A DNA stretch of 31,619 nucleotides, taken from NCBI GenBank assembly GCA_035575035.1, contig DATLYH010000192.1:1-31619 (forward strand), in the 5' to 3' direction. The position numbers and the translations under genes are program-made. The notes under the pieces were generated by a model that saw only the letters and a program-made list of their open reading frames with translations, had not been told where the DNA came from and did not search any database. Shown one piece after another: positions 1 through 7,737 of the stretch (position 1 is its first letter; every line of letters starts with the position of its first letter). This stretch comes from DATLYH01 sp035575035. GTDB taxonomy: Bacteria; Planctomycetota; Planctomycetia; Gemmatales; Gemmataceae.

Positions 1-1329
1 GAGGGACCGCTCGGTGCCGCCGCGCGCCTGGCCGCCGCCCGCAAGGCGCTGGACGCGCTGGCCCTCGCCGAGTTGGACATGCCGCTGGCCGAGATCCGTC
101 ATGCGGCCCTGGTGGCGGCCATCAAGGCCGAGAAGTTGGAGGACGCAGGCCAGAAGGACACTGAGGAATGGAAAGCGGCGGCGACCGAGGCAGCCTCGTT
201 GCAGCGGCAGCAAGCGGTGCTGGAGGCCCGGCGGAACCTGCTCGCTGCCCGGCAGGGAGTGCTACGCGCCATGCCGCCGAAGGTCGATCCGGTCAAGCAG
301 TTGGCCGACGCCGAGAAGGCCTTGGCCAAGGCGGAGGAGAGCGCCAAACAACCGCCGACCACCGCCTACACCAAGCGCCCTGTGACCACCTATCCGGCGC
401 GCAGCACCGGCCGCCGGCTGGCGTTCGCGCGCTGGCTCACCGACCGCGCCAACCCGCTGACGGCCCGTGTCGCCGTCAATCACATCTGGCTGCGCCACTT
501 TGGTCAGGCGATCGTGCCGACTGTCGCCGACTTCGGCCGCAATGGCCGGCCGCCATCGCACCCGGCATTGCTTGACTGGCTCGCCGCCGAATTCATGGAC
601 CCCCTCACCCTACCCTCTCCCCCATCGGATGAAGGAGAGGATAGAGGGAGGGGTTGGACCATGAAGCGGCTGCACCGCCTGATCGTCACCAGCAGCACCT
701 ACCGGATGGATTCGACGCCGGCCGAGGCCAACCTCGCCATCGACCGCGACAACCAATTTTTGTGGCGGGTGGCGCCGCGGCGGCTGGAAGCGGAGGCCGT
801 GCGCGATTGCATTTTCTATGTAGCCGGCAAGCTCGATCCAACGATGGGCGGGCCGGACATCGACCACAACCAGGGGCTGACCGTGCCGCGGCGGAGCATT
901 TACTTCCGGCACGCTCAGGAAAAGCAGATGGAGTTCCTGAAGCTCTTCGATGCCGCCGCGGTCACCGAATGCTATCACCGCAAGGAAAGCATCATGCCGC
1001 AGCAGTCGCTGGCCCTGTTCAACAGTGAGCTAACGCGGCGGCATGCTCGGCTGCTGGCCCACGAGCTGGCGGCACAGACCGGCGACGACCTGACCGCCTT
1101 CACCACCGCCGCCTTTGAGCGCGTACTGGCGCGCCGGCCGACTGCGGCGGAAACGGCCGAGTGTGTTGCCTTCTTGAAGGAGCAGGCGGAGCGGTATGGC
1201 GGGGCCAACGGGCAGCTGTCCGGCGCCGACCAGGAGGGGAAGGCGCCCGCCAGCGACCCGGCACTCCGGGCGCGGGAGGGCCTGGTGCATGTGCTAATGA
1301 ATCATCATGAATTCGTGACGGTGCGGTGA
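1..1329 (+). CDS. DUF1553 (PSD1) domain protein, 5' end outside window
   Basis: The frame is open from base 1, so this is the C-terminal part of a larger protein, normally DUF1549 (PSCyt2) followed by DUF1553. The first ~120 residues are Ala/Glu/Lys/Arg-rich and probably helical linker. The DUF1553 core then follows, with the family phrases RLAFARWLTDRANPLTARV, KRLHRLIVTSSTYR and PRRLEAEAVRDCIF, and later QQSLALFNSELT near the end. These planctomycete proteins are usually exported and often carry c-type haem motifs in the missing N-terminal part; their biochemical role is not established. A Uma2 gene and a DUF1501 gene follow on the same strand, the latter being the usual partner. Oddity: between LLDWLAAEFM and the KRLHRL motif lie about 18 extra low-complexity residues encoded by a palindromic element at 601-653; the frame stays open through it. 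Confidence 0.9.
   Translation, partial: EGPLGAAARLAAARKALDALALAELDMPLAEIRHAALVAAIKAEKLEDAGQKDTEEWKAAATEAASLQRQQAVLEARRNLLAARQGVLRAMPPKVDPVKQLADAEKALAKAEESAKQPPTTAYTKRPVTTYPARSTGRRLAFARWLTDRANPLTARVAVNHIWLRHFGQAIVPTVADFGRNGRPPSHPALLDWLAAEFMDPLTLPSPPSDEGEDRGRGWTMKRLHRLIVTSSTYRMDSTPAEANLAIDRDNQFLWRVAPRRLEAEAVRDCIFYVAGKLDPTMGGPDIDHNQGLTVPRRSIYFRHAQEKQMEFLKLFDAAAVTECYHRKESIMPQQSLALFNSELTRRHARLLAHELAAQTGDDLTAFTTAAFERVLARRPTAAETAECVAFLKEQAERYGGANGQLSGADQEGKAPASDPALRAREGLVHVLMNHHEFVTVR
601..653. repeat. Imperfect palindromic element inside a coding region
   Basis: Two 20-base arms (601-620 and 634-653) are inverted complements at 17 of 20 positions, separated by a 13-base spacer. The left arm begins CCCCTCACCCTACCC and the right arm ends AGAGGGAGGGG. 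It sits in-frame in the DUF1553 gene and is translated as Pro/Ser/Gly/Asp/Glu/Arg-rich residues that are absent from the usual family motif at this place. It resembles dispersed intergenic palindromes of bacteria, and the in-gene insertions known as palindromic elements in Rickettsia. That it is a dispersed repeat in this genome is inference; no second full copy lies in this window. Confidence 0.7.
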
Positions 1330-1338
1330 GGGCTGGTT

Positions 1339-1965
1339 ATGGGAAAGACGGGGAAGACGAAACTCCGGCGGCGGGTCGGCCCATTTACCTACGACGATTT
1401 TTGCGCGCTGATCCGGGAGGATCAGAAGGCCGACTTGCTCGACGGGGTAATCTATATAGCTTCTCCCGAGAACACGGACGCGAACGAACTGTTCATGTGG
1501 CTCAGCGGGCTGATGCACGACTTCGCCGAGGTCCACGATTTGGGGAAAGTGTACGGCTCGCGCGTCGCCTGCCGGCTGGATGATAAGAACGCCCCGGAAC
1601 CGGATATCGTGTACGTCAGCAACAGTCGATTGGACCGGGTTCACCGTGGTGGTATTGAAGGTTCCGGAGATCTGGCGGTTGAAATCGTGTCCCCTGACAG
1701 TGTCGAGAGAGACTATGAGACGAAGAGAGAGAAGTACGAACGGGCAGGGTTCCGAGAATACTGGATCATCGACGAGCACGAGGAGCAAGTCATCCTGCTC
1801 CGGCTGACGGGGCGGAAGAAATACCGTGAGGTTCGACCGAAGCGCGGGGTGTTGATCAGTGAGGTCCTAGAGGGCTTCTGGCTCCGCCCCGAATGGCTGT
1901 GGCAGGACCCCCGGCCCAAGAAGACCGAAATTCTGGCGACGATTCTGAAAGGCCCGCCCGCCTGA
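1339..1965 (+). CDS. Uma2 family (DUF820) PD-(D/E)XK nuclease-fold protein
   Basis: This 208-residue protein has the Uma2 layout: an N-terminal LLDGVIYIASP segment (residues 33-43), then PEPDIVYV with candidate catalytic D89, DLAVEIVSPDS with E115, and a downstream K129/K132 pair in ETKREKYERAG, followed by EYWIIDE. This matches the PD-(D/E)XK nuclease arrangement. Uma2 proteins are very numerous in planctomycetes and cyanobacteria, are predicted restriction-like endonucleases, and mostly lack a demonstrated role. The start at 1339 follows a GAGGG-type ribosome site 9 bases after the DUF1553 stop, so it probably shares that transcript. It separates the DUF1553 and DUF1501 genes, which are normally adjacent, and is visibly less GC-rich in places (for example 1447-1462 and 1700-1740), which suggests insertion by transfer. 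Confidence 0.88.
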   Translation: MGKTGKTKLRRRVGPFTYDDFCALIREDQKADLLDGVIYIASPENTDANELFMWLSGLMHDFAEVHDLGKVYGSRVACRLDDKNAPEPDIVYVSNSRLDRVHRGGIEGSGDLAVEIVSPDSVERDYETKREKYERAGFREYWIIDEHEEQVILLRLTGRKKYREVRPKRGVLISEVLEGFWLRPEWLWQDPRPKKTEILATILKGPPA

Positions 1966-1999
1966 GTTCTGCCGCCGAGGACAGAGGAAGACACCTTGC

Positions 2000-3490
2000 A
2001 TGAAAGGACAGGACATGGCCACCCACCGCCGAGCTCCCCGTGGCGCGGGCTGCCCCGGCATCACCCGCCGTTCGTTCCTGGTCGATACCGGCATGGGCTT
2101 CACCGGCCTGGCGCTGAGTGCTATGCTCTTCCGCGACGGTGTCCTCGGTGCCGAACCGGGGCAGGCGCCGTCCGACGGCCGGCCGCACTTCACCCCCCGG
2201 GCCAAGGCGGTCATCTGGATCTTCCTCTGCGGCGGCGTCAGCCACGTCGAGAGCTTTGACCCCAAACCGGCCCTCAATAAGTACGCCGGCAAGACCATCG
2301 AGGAGACACCATACAAGGATGTCCTGAAGACCGAAGGCAAGGACGTCATCGCCGGCAATCCATCCCACGGCAACCGCAAGGTGCTGATGGCGCTGAACAC
2401 CGGCTTCCGAAAGTATGGTCAGTGCGGCCTGGAGGTCAGCGACTGGTGGCCGCACGTCGGCTCCTGCGCCGACGATCTCGCCGTCGTCCGCTCGCTCTGG
2501 ACGATCCACAACGACCACGGCACCCAGCTGACCTGGCACACCGGACGGCATCCGCGGGAGGGACCCTTCCCGACCATCGGCTCGTGGGTTTGCTACGGGC
2601 TCGGCTCGCTCAACCAGAACCTGCCGGAGTACGTGGTCCTCGGCACACCGACAGGCGACTGCTGCGGCGGTGAGTGGACGTATGGGGCCGGCTACCTCGG
2701 CCCGGAATACGGCGGCGTCCGCCTCAACGTCGGCGCCAAGGACCCGCTGCCGTTCGTCTCCCCGCCTGCCGACGTCCGCGCCGAGGAGCAGGAGGCCGAG
2801 TTGAGTTTGCTCGGCCGGCTCAACCGTCTGGCCGGCATCGATTATCCCGACGATCCTGCTCTCCGCGCCCGCATCAAGGCGTATGAACTGGCCTATGGCA
2901 TGCAGACCGCGGTGCCTGAGACATTGCAGCTGGAGAAGGAGACCGAGGCGACACGCCGGCTCTACGGCATGGACCAGGACATCACCCGGCCGTTCGGCCA
3001 GCTCTGCCTGGTGGCCCGGCGGCTGGTGGAGCGCGGCGTTCGCTTTGTCCAGATCTTCCACGGCGGCGGAGGCGGCGGCGCCTGGGACGCCCACGCGGGC
3101 ATCAAGAACAACCACAGCAAACTGTCGGCCCAGGTCGATAAACCGATCGCCGGCCTGCTCAAGGACCTCAAGCAGCGCGGCATGCTGAGCGAGACGTTGG
3201 TGGTCTGGGGCACGGAGTTCGGTCGGTCGCCAGGCGCTCAAGGAGACGGCCGTGACCATCACCCGCAAGGCTTCTGTGCCTGGCTGGCCGGCGGCGGGAT
3301 TAAGGGGGGCGTGGTGCACGGCGCCACCGACGAGATCGGCTTTCACGCCGTGGAGGATCGCCACTACGTCACCGACATTCATGCCACGGTGCTGCACCAA
3401 CTCGGCCTCGACTCGCGCAAGCTGGAGCTGCCCGGCCGCAAGCGCCTGGAGATCGACCACGGCCGGCCGATCCGAGAGATCATCGCGTGA
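2000..3490 (+). CDS. DUF1501 protein, Tat-exported
   Basis: This 496-residue protein begins with a twin-arginine signal (TRRSFLVDTGMGFTG, about residues 24-38) followed by a hydrophobic stretch. The body has DUF1501 hallmarks: AKAVIWIFLCGGVSHVESFD, DDLAVVRSLWT, a His/Gly-rich FHGGGGGGAWDAH segment, ETLVVWGTEFGRSP and GRDHHP near the end. DUF1501 belongs to the alkaline-phosphatase-like fold group and is normally encoded beside a DUF1549/DUF1553 gene, as here, with a Uma2 gene between them. The exact substrate is unknown. The start is uncertain: ATG 2000 has a GAGGA site about 11 bases upstream, while ATG 2015 has AAAGGA six bases upstream; either gives the same mature protein after export. 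Confidence 0.92.
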   Translation: MKGQDMATHRRAPRGAGCPGITRRSFLVDTGMGFTGLALSAMLFRDGVLGAEPGQAPSDGRPHFTPRAKAVIWIFLCGGVSHVESFDPKPALNKYAGKTIEETPYKDVLKTEGKDVIAGNPSHGNRKVLMALNTGFRKYGQCGLEVSDWWPHVGSCADDLAVVRSLWTIHNDHGTQLTWHTGRHPREGPFPTIGSWVCYGLGSLNQNLPEYVVLGTPTGDCCGGEWTYGAGYLGPEYGGVRLNVGAKDPLPFVSPPADVRAEEQEAELSLLGRLNRLAGIDYPDDPALRARIKAYELAYGMQTAVPETLQLEKETEATRRLYGMDQDITRPFGQLCLVARRLVERGVRFVQIFHGGGGGGAWDAHAGIKNNHSKLSAQVDKPIAGLLKDLKQRGMLSETLVVWGTEFGRSPGAQGDGRDHHPQGFCAWLAGGGIKGGVVHGATDEIGFHAVEDRHYVTDIHATVLHQLGLDSRKLELPGRKRLEIDHGRPIREIIA

Positions 3491-3585
3491 CCTTCCTTCA
3501 CGCCAGGTACAATGGCGAGTTTAGTATCTGGCCGCAAGGGTGATCCCGTTTACCGTTACTCGCACCTGTTCGTGGAACCCGTTTA

Positions 3586-3613
3586 TTGACCTGCCGTTAG
3601 CTTCCGCTATGCT
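3586..3613 (+). promoter_or_regulatory. Sigma70-type promoter for the sox-like cluster
   Basis: A TTGACC -35 box (3586-3591, 5 of 6 consensus) is followed after 16 bases by TATGCT (3608-3613, 4 of 6). The predicted start near 3620 gives a leader of about 40 bases before the delta-subunit ATG. It is the best-placed promoter in the 170-base gap after the DUF1501 stop and implies a transcript separate from the upstream genes. Assigned by pattern only. Confidence 0.5.
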
Positions 3614-3660
3614 GTCCCTCGACCGGCGCGGGCCGGCCGGGCCGCCTCTGAGGGACTCGA

Positions 3661-3879
3661 ATGTCGTTCTTGCTAACCTGCCCCAACTGTGGCCCCCGCG
3701 AAGTGACCGAGTTCCGCTACGGGGGCCAAATCCTCGCCGCGTCCGGGAACAATCTGCCCGGTCCGCAGCGCGAGCGCTGGTATCACCGTCTCGGCTGCCG
3801 GCGCTGGCTGGTGGCCGAGCGCGATGTCCGCACCAACACGGTGCTGGGCACCCGCTGGCTTGCCGAGGAGGCGCCATGA
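3661..3879 (+). CDS. soxD: Sarcosine oxidase delta-subunit-like zinc protein
   Basis: This 72-residue protein matches the SoxD family: CPNCG (C7, C10), EFRYGG, then RERWYHRLGCRRW with H42 and C46. Those four residues correspond to the Cys-Cys-His-Cys zinc site of the delta subunit of heterotetrameric sarcosine oxidase. The family is usually 85-100 residues; this copy is short because the middle segment between the zinc half-sites is reduced. The ATG has GAGGGA five bases upstream. The stop overlaps the alpha-subunit start as ATGA, typical of translational coupling. In the standard operon the order is beta, delta, alpha, gamma; no beta gene precedes this one in the window. Confidence 0.85.
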   Translation: MSFLLTCPNCGPREVTEFRYGGQILAASGNNLPGPQRERWYHRLGCRRWLVAERDVRTNTVLGTRWLAEEAP

Positions 3880-6734
3880 CCGCCCCGTCCGCCGTTCCCC
3901 TCACCGGCATCCTGATCGATTCGACGCGCTCGCTGACCTTCACGTTCGAGGACCGCCCGGTGACGGCCCTGGCCGGCCAGAGCATTGCGGCGGCGTTGTA
4001 CGCAGCCGGCGTCCGAGTCTTCAGCCGCAGTTTCAAGTATCACCGGCCGCGCGGCCTGTTCTGTGTCTCGGGCGATTGCCCCAGCTGCCTCATGCAGGTA
4101 GATGGTTGTCCCAATGTGCGCACCTGCATCGAGCCGGCCCGCGAGGGACAAGTGGTGCGCCGACAGAATGCCTGGCCCTCGGCCGACTTCGATGTCCTGC
4201 GCATCTTTGATCGGTTCGATCGCTTTCTGCCGGTTGGGTTCTATTACAAGCACTTTCACCGGCCGCGCTGGCTCTGGCCGATCTTCGAGCATACGGTCCG
4301 CCACATCGCTGGCCTCGGCCGCATCGACCTCGATGCCGGGCCATTCCCCACCGCCGTGGTGGAACACTTGCACACGGACATCTGTGTGATCGGTGGCGGA
4401 CCGGCCGGTCTGGCCGCTGCCGCGGCAGCGCTGGCCGCCGGGGCACGCGTGTTGCTGCTGGAGCGCGGGCCGCAGCTGGGCGGCCATCTGCTGTACGACG
4501 GTGGCCGGCCGGGCGAGATCGAGCCGCTGCGGGCGGTCCTTGAATCGCCGCGGGCCCAGGTCCTCTGCGGCACGACGGCGTTCGGGCTGTACGAAGGCAA
4601 CCTGGTAGGTGCCTTCCGCGAGGGTGGTCTGCTTAAAGTTCGGGCCAGGCATGTCATCGTCTGTACCGGCAGCCGGCAGCAGCCGTTCCTTTTTCCTCGC
4701 AATGATCTGCCGGGCATCATGCTGGGCAATGGCGTGCTCCGCCTGGCGCATCTTCACGGGGTGCGGGCGGGCCGGCGGGCCGTGGTGCTGACCGACAACG
4801 ACGGCGGCGCCCGGCTGGCGGGACAACTGGCCGACCTCGGCATCGAAATCGCGGCCGTGATCGATCAACGAGTGGAAGGCCCCTGCACCGGCGACTGGCC
4901 GACCTTCACATCAAGTACTGTTCTCGAGGCACGGGGCAATAAACGTCTCAGGGCGGTGCGGCTGGCGCGGAGAGATGCCAACAGCCAGATCATTCCCACA
5001 ACCGAACAGGAGATCGCTTGCGACCTGCTCTGTCTGGTGTCGGAGCCGGCGCCGGCCAACGAGCTGCTTCTGCAAGCCGGCATGCGCTTTCGCCCCCAGG
5101 GCGGACGCTGGCTGCCTGACGGTACAGTGCCCGGCCTGTCGGCGGCCGGCGGGGCAGCGGGAACGCTCGGCCTGGACGCGCAGGTACAGGAAGGCCGATT
5201 GCGCGGCGCAGAGGCGGCCGCCGTCCTCGGCTACGCGGTGGGCTTCGACTTCCGCTCTGCCCTGGCCGATTTCCAGCTCCGCAACGCTCCCGCGCCGGCT
5301 GGGGCCGTTCTCGGCAATCATCTCGCATCGCTCGCGAATCGAAAATCGTTCGTCTGCCTGTGTGAGGATGTCACGGTAAAGGACTTGGAGCAGGCGATCG
5401 CCGAGGGGTTCGACCATATTGAGACGCTCAAGCGCTACTCGACGGTGAGCATGGGCCCCTGCCAGGGGAAGATGTGCAGTCTGGCGGCTAGCGCGGTCTG
5501 TGCCCGTGTCACCGGCCGCGACCCAGCCATCGTGGGCACCACCACCAGCCGGCCGCCGGCGGTGCCGGTTGACCTGGGTGTGCTGGCGGCCGGCCGGCGC
5601 CATCACCCGGTGCGCCGCACGCCGTTGCACCACTGGCACCAGGCCGCCGGTGCCCGCTGGCTTGATGCCGGCTGGTGGAAGCGGCCCGAGAGCTACGGCG
5701 ACCCCGAGTCCGAGGTCCGGGCGGTTCGCCAGGCGGTCGGCCTGATCGACGTCAGCACGCTCGGCAAGATCGAGTTGGTCGGACCGGACGCGGCGGAATT
5801 GCTGGAGCGTGTCTACCTGAACCGCTGGGCCGACCTCCAACCCGGCCGCATCCGTTACGGGGTGATGTGTACCGAGGAAGGTATTCTCTTCGATGACGGT
5901 GTCGGCGCCCGTCTCGGGCCGGATCGCTTCTACCTGACTGCCACCACGGGCAACGCCGACGCTGTCTTCCAGTGGCTGGAATTGTGGCGCGACACCTGGC
6001 GGCTGGACGTAGTGCTGCTCAACCAGACGGCGGGCACGGCGGCGATGAACCTGGCCGGGCCCAAGTCGCGCGAGGTGCTAGCCCGGCTGACGCGCCTGGA
6101 CGTCTCGGCTGCGGCATTCCCATACTTGGCGCTGCGCGAGGGCGAGGTGGCCGGGGTGCCGTGCCGGCTGCTGCGCCTCGGCTTCGTCGGCGAGCTGGGC
6201 TACGAAATCCATTGTCCCGCCGCGTATGCCTGGCACCTGTGGGAAGCGCTGGTCCAGGCCGGCGCTGCGTTCGGGCTCAGGCCGTTCGGCGTCGAGGCCC
6301 AGCGGGTCTTGCGCCTGGAGAAGGGGCACCTGATCATCGGCGTGGACACCGATTCGTTGTCGAACCCGCTGGACGCCGGCCTGGAGGGATTGGTGCGCTT
6401 TGATAAACCGCTGTTCCACGGCCGCGAGCCGCTGCTGCGCCTCAAGGCAATGGGGCCGCGCTGTCGCCTGGTGGGTTTCCGGATCGACGCACCCGTGGCC
6501 ATCCCGGCCGAACTGGAAGGCTGTCAGGTGGTGGAGCAGGGCCGGCCGGTGGGACGGCTGACCAGCGTGCGCTTCAGCCCGACGCTCGGGGGATGCATTG
6601 GCCTGGCGTGGGTGCCGGCGGCCGAGAGCAGGCCGGGGACGCGGTTCCATTTCCATTGGGCGGGCCGCGAGGTGCCGGCGAGGGTGGTGCCGACGCCGTT
6701 CTATGACCCGGAAGGGAAGCGACTGAAGTGCTGA
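3876..6734 (+). CDS. soxA: Sarcosine oxidase alpha-like FAD/NAD oxidoreductase with two Fe-S motifs and GcvT domain
   Basis: The ATG at 3876 (ATGA overlap with soxD) gives 952 residues, close to the usual SoxA length; the frame is open further upstream but that part is not conserved. Domains in order: a ferredoxin-like N-terminal domain (about 10-95) with RSFKYHRPRG and Cys 63, 68, 71 and 84 in a C-x4-C-x2-C-x12-C plant-type [2Fe-2S] pattern; a dinucleotide-binding domain with GGGPAG at 173-178; a BFD-like domain near 490-540 with C494-x-C496 and C529-x4-C534; and a C-terminal aminomethyltransferase (GcvT) domain from about 585, including GELGYEIH. The family oxidises N-methyl amines and passes the methylene group to tetrahydrofolate. 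Classical SoxA lacks both cysteine sets, so electron transfer may differ here. The substrate cannot be told from sequence. Confidence 0.88.
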   Translation: MTAPSAVPLTGILIDSTRSLTFTFEDRPVTALAGQSIAAALYAAGVRVFSRSFKYHRPRGLFCVSGDCPSCLMQVDGCPNVRTCIEPAREGQVVRRQNAWPSADFDVLRIFDRFDRFLPVGFYYKHFHRPRWLWPIFEHTVRHIAGLGRIDLDAGPFPTAVVEHLHTDICVIGGGPAGLAAAAAALAAGARVLLLERGPQLGGHLLYDGGRPGEIEPLRAVLESPRAQVLCGTTAFGLYEGNLVGAFREGGLLKVRARHVIVCTGSRQQPFLFPRNDLPGIMLGNGVLRLAHLHGVRAGRRAVVLTDNDGGARLAGQLADLGIEIAAVIDQRVEGPCTGDWPTFTSSTVLEARGNKRLRAVRLARRDANSQIIPTTEQEIACDLLCLVSEPAPANELLLQAGMRFRPQGGRWLPDGTVPGLSAAGGAAGTLGLDAQVQEGRLRGAEAAAVLGYAVGFDFRSALADFQLRNAPAPAGAVLGNHLASLANRKSFVCLCEDVTVKDLEQAIAEGFDHIETLKRYSTVSMGPCQGKMCSLAASAVCARVTGRDPAIVGTTTSRPPAVPVDLGVLAAGRRHHPVRRTPLHHWHQAAGARWLDAGWWKRPESYGDPESEVRAVRQAVGLIDVSTLGKIELVGPDAAELLERVYLNRWADLQPGRIRYGVMCTEEGILFDDGVGARLGPDRFYLTATTGNADAVFQWLELWRDTWRLDVVLLNQTAGTAAMNLAGPKSREVLARLTRLDVSAAAFPYLALREGEVAGVPCRLLRLGFVGELGYEIHCPAAYAWHLWEALVQAGAAFGLRPFGVEAQRVLRLEKGHLIIGVDTDSLSNPLDAGLEGLVRFDKPLFHGREPLLRLKAMGPRCRLVGFRIDAPVAIPAELEGCQVVEQGRPVGRLTSVRFSPTLGGCIGLAWVPAAESRPGTRFHFHWAGREVPARVVPTPFYDPEGKRLKC

Positions 6735-7408
6735 GAGCGCTTACGCCGCTGTACCATTGGCACGCTGCCCACGGGGCACGGTTCATCGAGCGCGACGGCT
6801 GGCAGCTCCCGGCCGCTTACACTGATGCGGAGAGCGAGGCCGCCGCCGCCCGCGCCGGCGTGGGATTGGCCGACATCAGCGCCTTCGCCAAGCTCAGCCT
6901 GCTGGGGCGGGGAGTGTCGGCGGTCGTGCAGGCACTTCTCGGCGATGGACCGGCGCTGAAGCCGCGCGGCGTGGCCGCCTTCAGGGCCGGGGACCCGGTG
7001 CTGGCCTGTCGATTGACAGAGGATTATCTCTTGCTACTGGCCGCGACGCCGTGTGCGGCCGGACTGCGGCAATGCCTGGCCAATGTCCCGCAAGCCCCGG
7101 TAGTGCAGCATGAGGTGACCTCGAGTTACGCGGGTATCTGTCTCGTCGGTCCGCACACCGAGGACGTGTTGCGGCAGTTCACATCGTTAGACTTGACGGC
7201 CGCCTTGCCGGCAGGAACATGTGCCGAGACGAACTTCGCCGGTGTGCATGCCCTGCTTGTCCGGCCGCCTGAATCGCACCTGCAGCTGGTGCGGATCTAC
7301 GTGGGATGGGACCTTGCGGAGTATGTCTGGCAGCGATTGTTGGAAGGCAGTCGGAAAGAGCAGATCACGCCGCTGGGATTCGAAGGGCTGAGTTTGATGG
7401 GCTGGTGA
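6728..7408 (+). CDS. Sarcosine oxidase gamma-like / GcvT-fold folate-binding protein
   Basis: A GTG start at 6728 overlaps the alpha-subunit stop by seven bases, indicating coupled translation. The 226-residue product opens with TPLYHWHAAHGARF and DAESEAAAARAGVGLADIS, closely resembling the start of the GcvT domain in the neighbouring alpha subunit (TPLHHWHQAAGARW, DPESEVRAVRQAVGLIDVS), so the two share ancestry. It ends with a GWDLAEYVWQRLLE segment comparable to the folate-domain C-terminal part. Position and fold fit the gamma subunit of heterotetrameric sarcosine oxidase, which is a GcvT-like protein without an oxidase domain. A free-standing T-protein or YgfZ-like role is the alternative. 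No terminator is seen in the 36 bases after the stop. Confidence 0.75.
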   Translation: MLRALTPLYHWHAAHGARFIERDGWQLPAAYTDAESEAAAARAGVGLADISAFAKLSLLGRGVSAVVQALLGDGPALKPRGVAAFRAGDPVLACRLTEDYLLLLAATPCAAGLRQCLANVPQAPVVQHEVTSSYAGICLVGPHTEDVLRQFTSLDLTAALPAGTCAETNFAGVHALLVRPPESHLQLVRIYVGWDLAEYVWQRLLEGSRKEQITPLGFEGLSLMGW

Positions 7409-7444
7409 TTCTTCCCTGCCAATCGACTCCGGAGAGGTTCTGGT

Positions 7445-7681
7445 TCAGGTAGCCGGTGCCTGGGGCAGCTCGACCAGTTGTTTGACGTTGTCGCAGTCCA
7501 CGAAGCTCAACGACCCGTCGGGCCGAAAGTAGAGCGCGCTGTCGCCCGTGTAATAGAACAGCATTTCCGGTTGCTCCACCACCCACTGCTCCCCGTTATC
7601 GAACTCGATAGCGAATGGCTGGAATGGCTTGCGCTGCAACAAAGCCCGCATAGCCTGTTCAAAAGTCGGACGTGCCATCAT
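7445..7681 (-). CDS. Small conserved hypothetical protein, tandem paralogue B
   Basis: The frame is open to 7966, but coding character and similarity to the upstream neighbour begin at the double ATG at 7681/7678, which has a GAGGAGA site at 7690-7696. The 78-residue product has KPFQPFAIEFDNGEQWVVEQP, then an LYF-D-G-S segment and DNVKQLVE. It aligns along its length with the protein of 7738-7962 (PFRPFTIEL, G, I-HPE, V-Y, I-F-D), so the two are duplicates. The pattern P-F-x-P-F-x-I followed by a small beta-rich core is common in planctomycete hypothetical proteins; I know no function for it. No signal peptide or catalytic motif is visible. Confidence 0.7.
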   Translation of the reverse strand: MMARPTFEQAMRALLQRKPFQPFAIEFDNGEQWVVEQPEMLFYYTGDSALYFRPDGSLSFVDCDNVKQLVELPQAPAT

Positions 7682-7737
7682 TGCTCCGCTCTCCTCTGGC
7701 ATCGCCGGGTTGGTGGTGCAATCCGCCCCGTTGGCAG

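Noticed and set aside
1856..3460. Long minus-strand open frame opposite the DUF1501 gene
   Set aside because: Antisense shadow of high-GC coding DNA; no family motif, while the plus strand carries a full DUF1501 protein.
3508..3513. TACAAT as a promoter for the sox-like cluster
   Set aside because: No -35 box at a suitable distance, and the TTGACC/TATGCT pair at 3586-3613 is better placed.
3540..3875. N-terminal extension of the alpha-subunit frame upstream of ATG 3876
   Set aside because: It overlaps the well-supported soxD gene in another frame and the promoter; the ATGA overlap at 3876 is the natural start.
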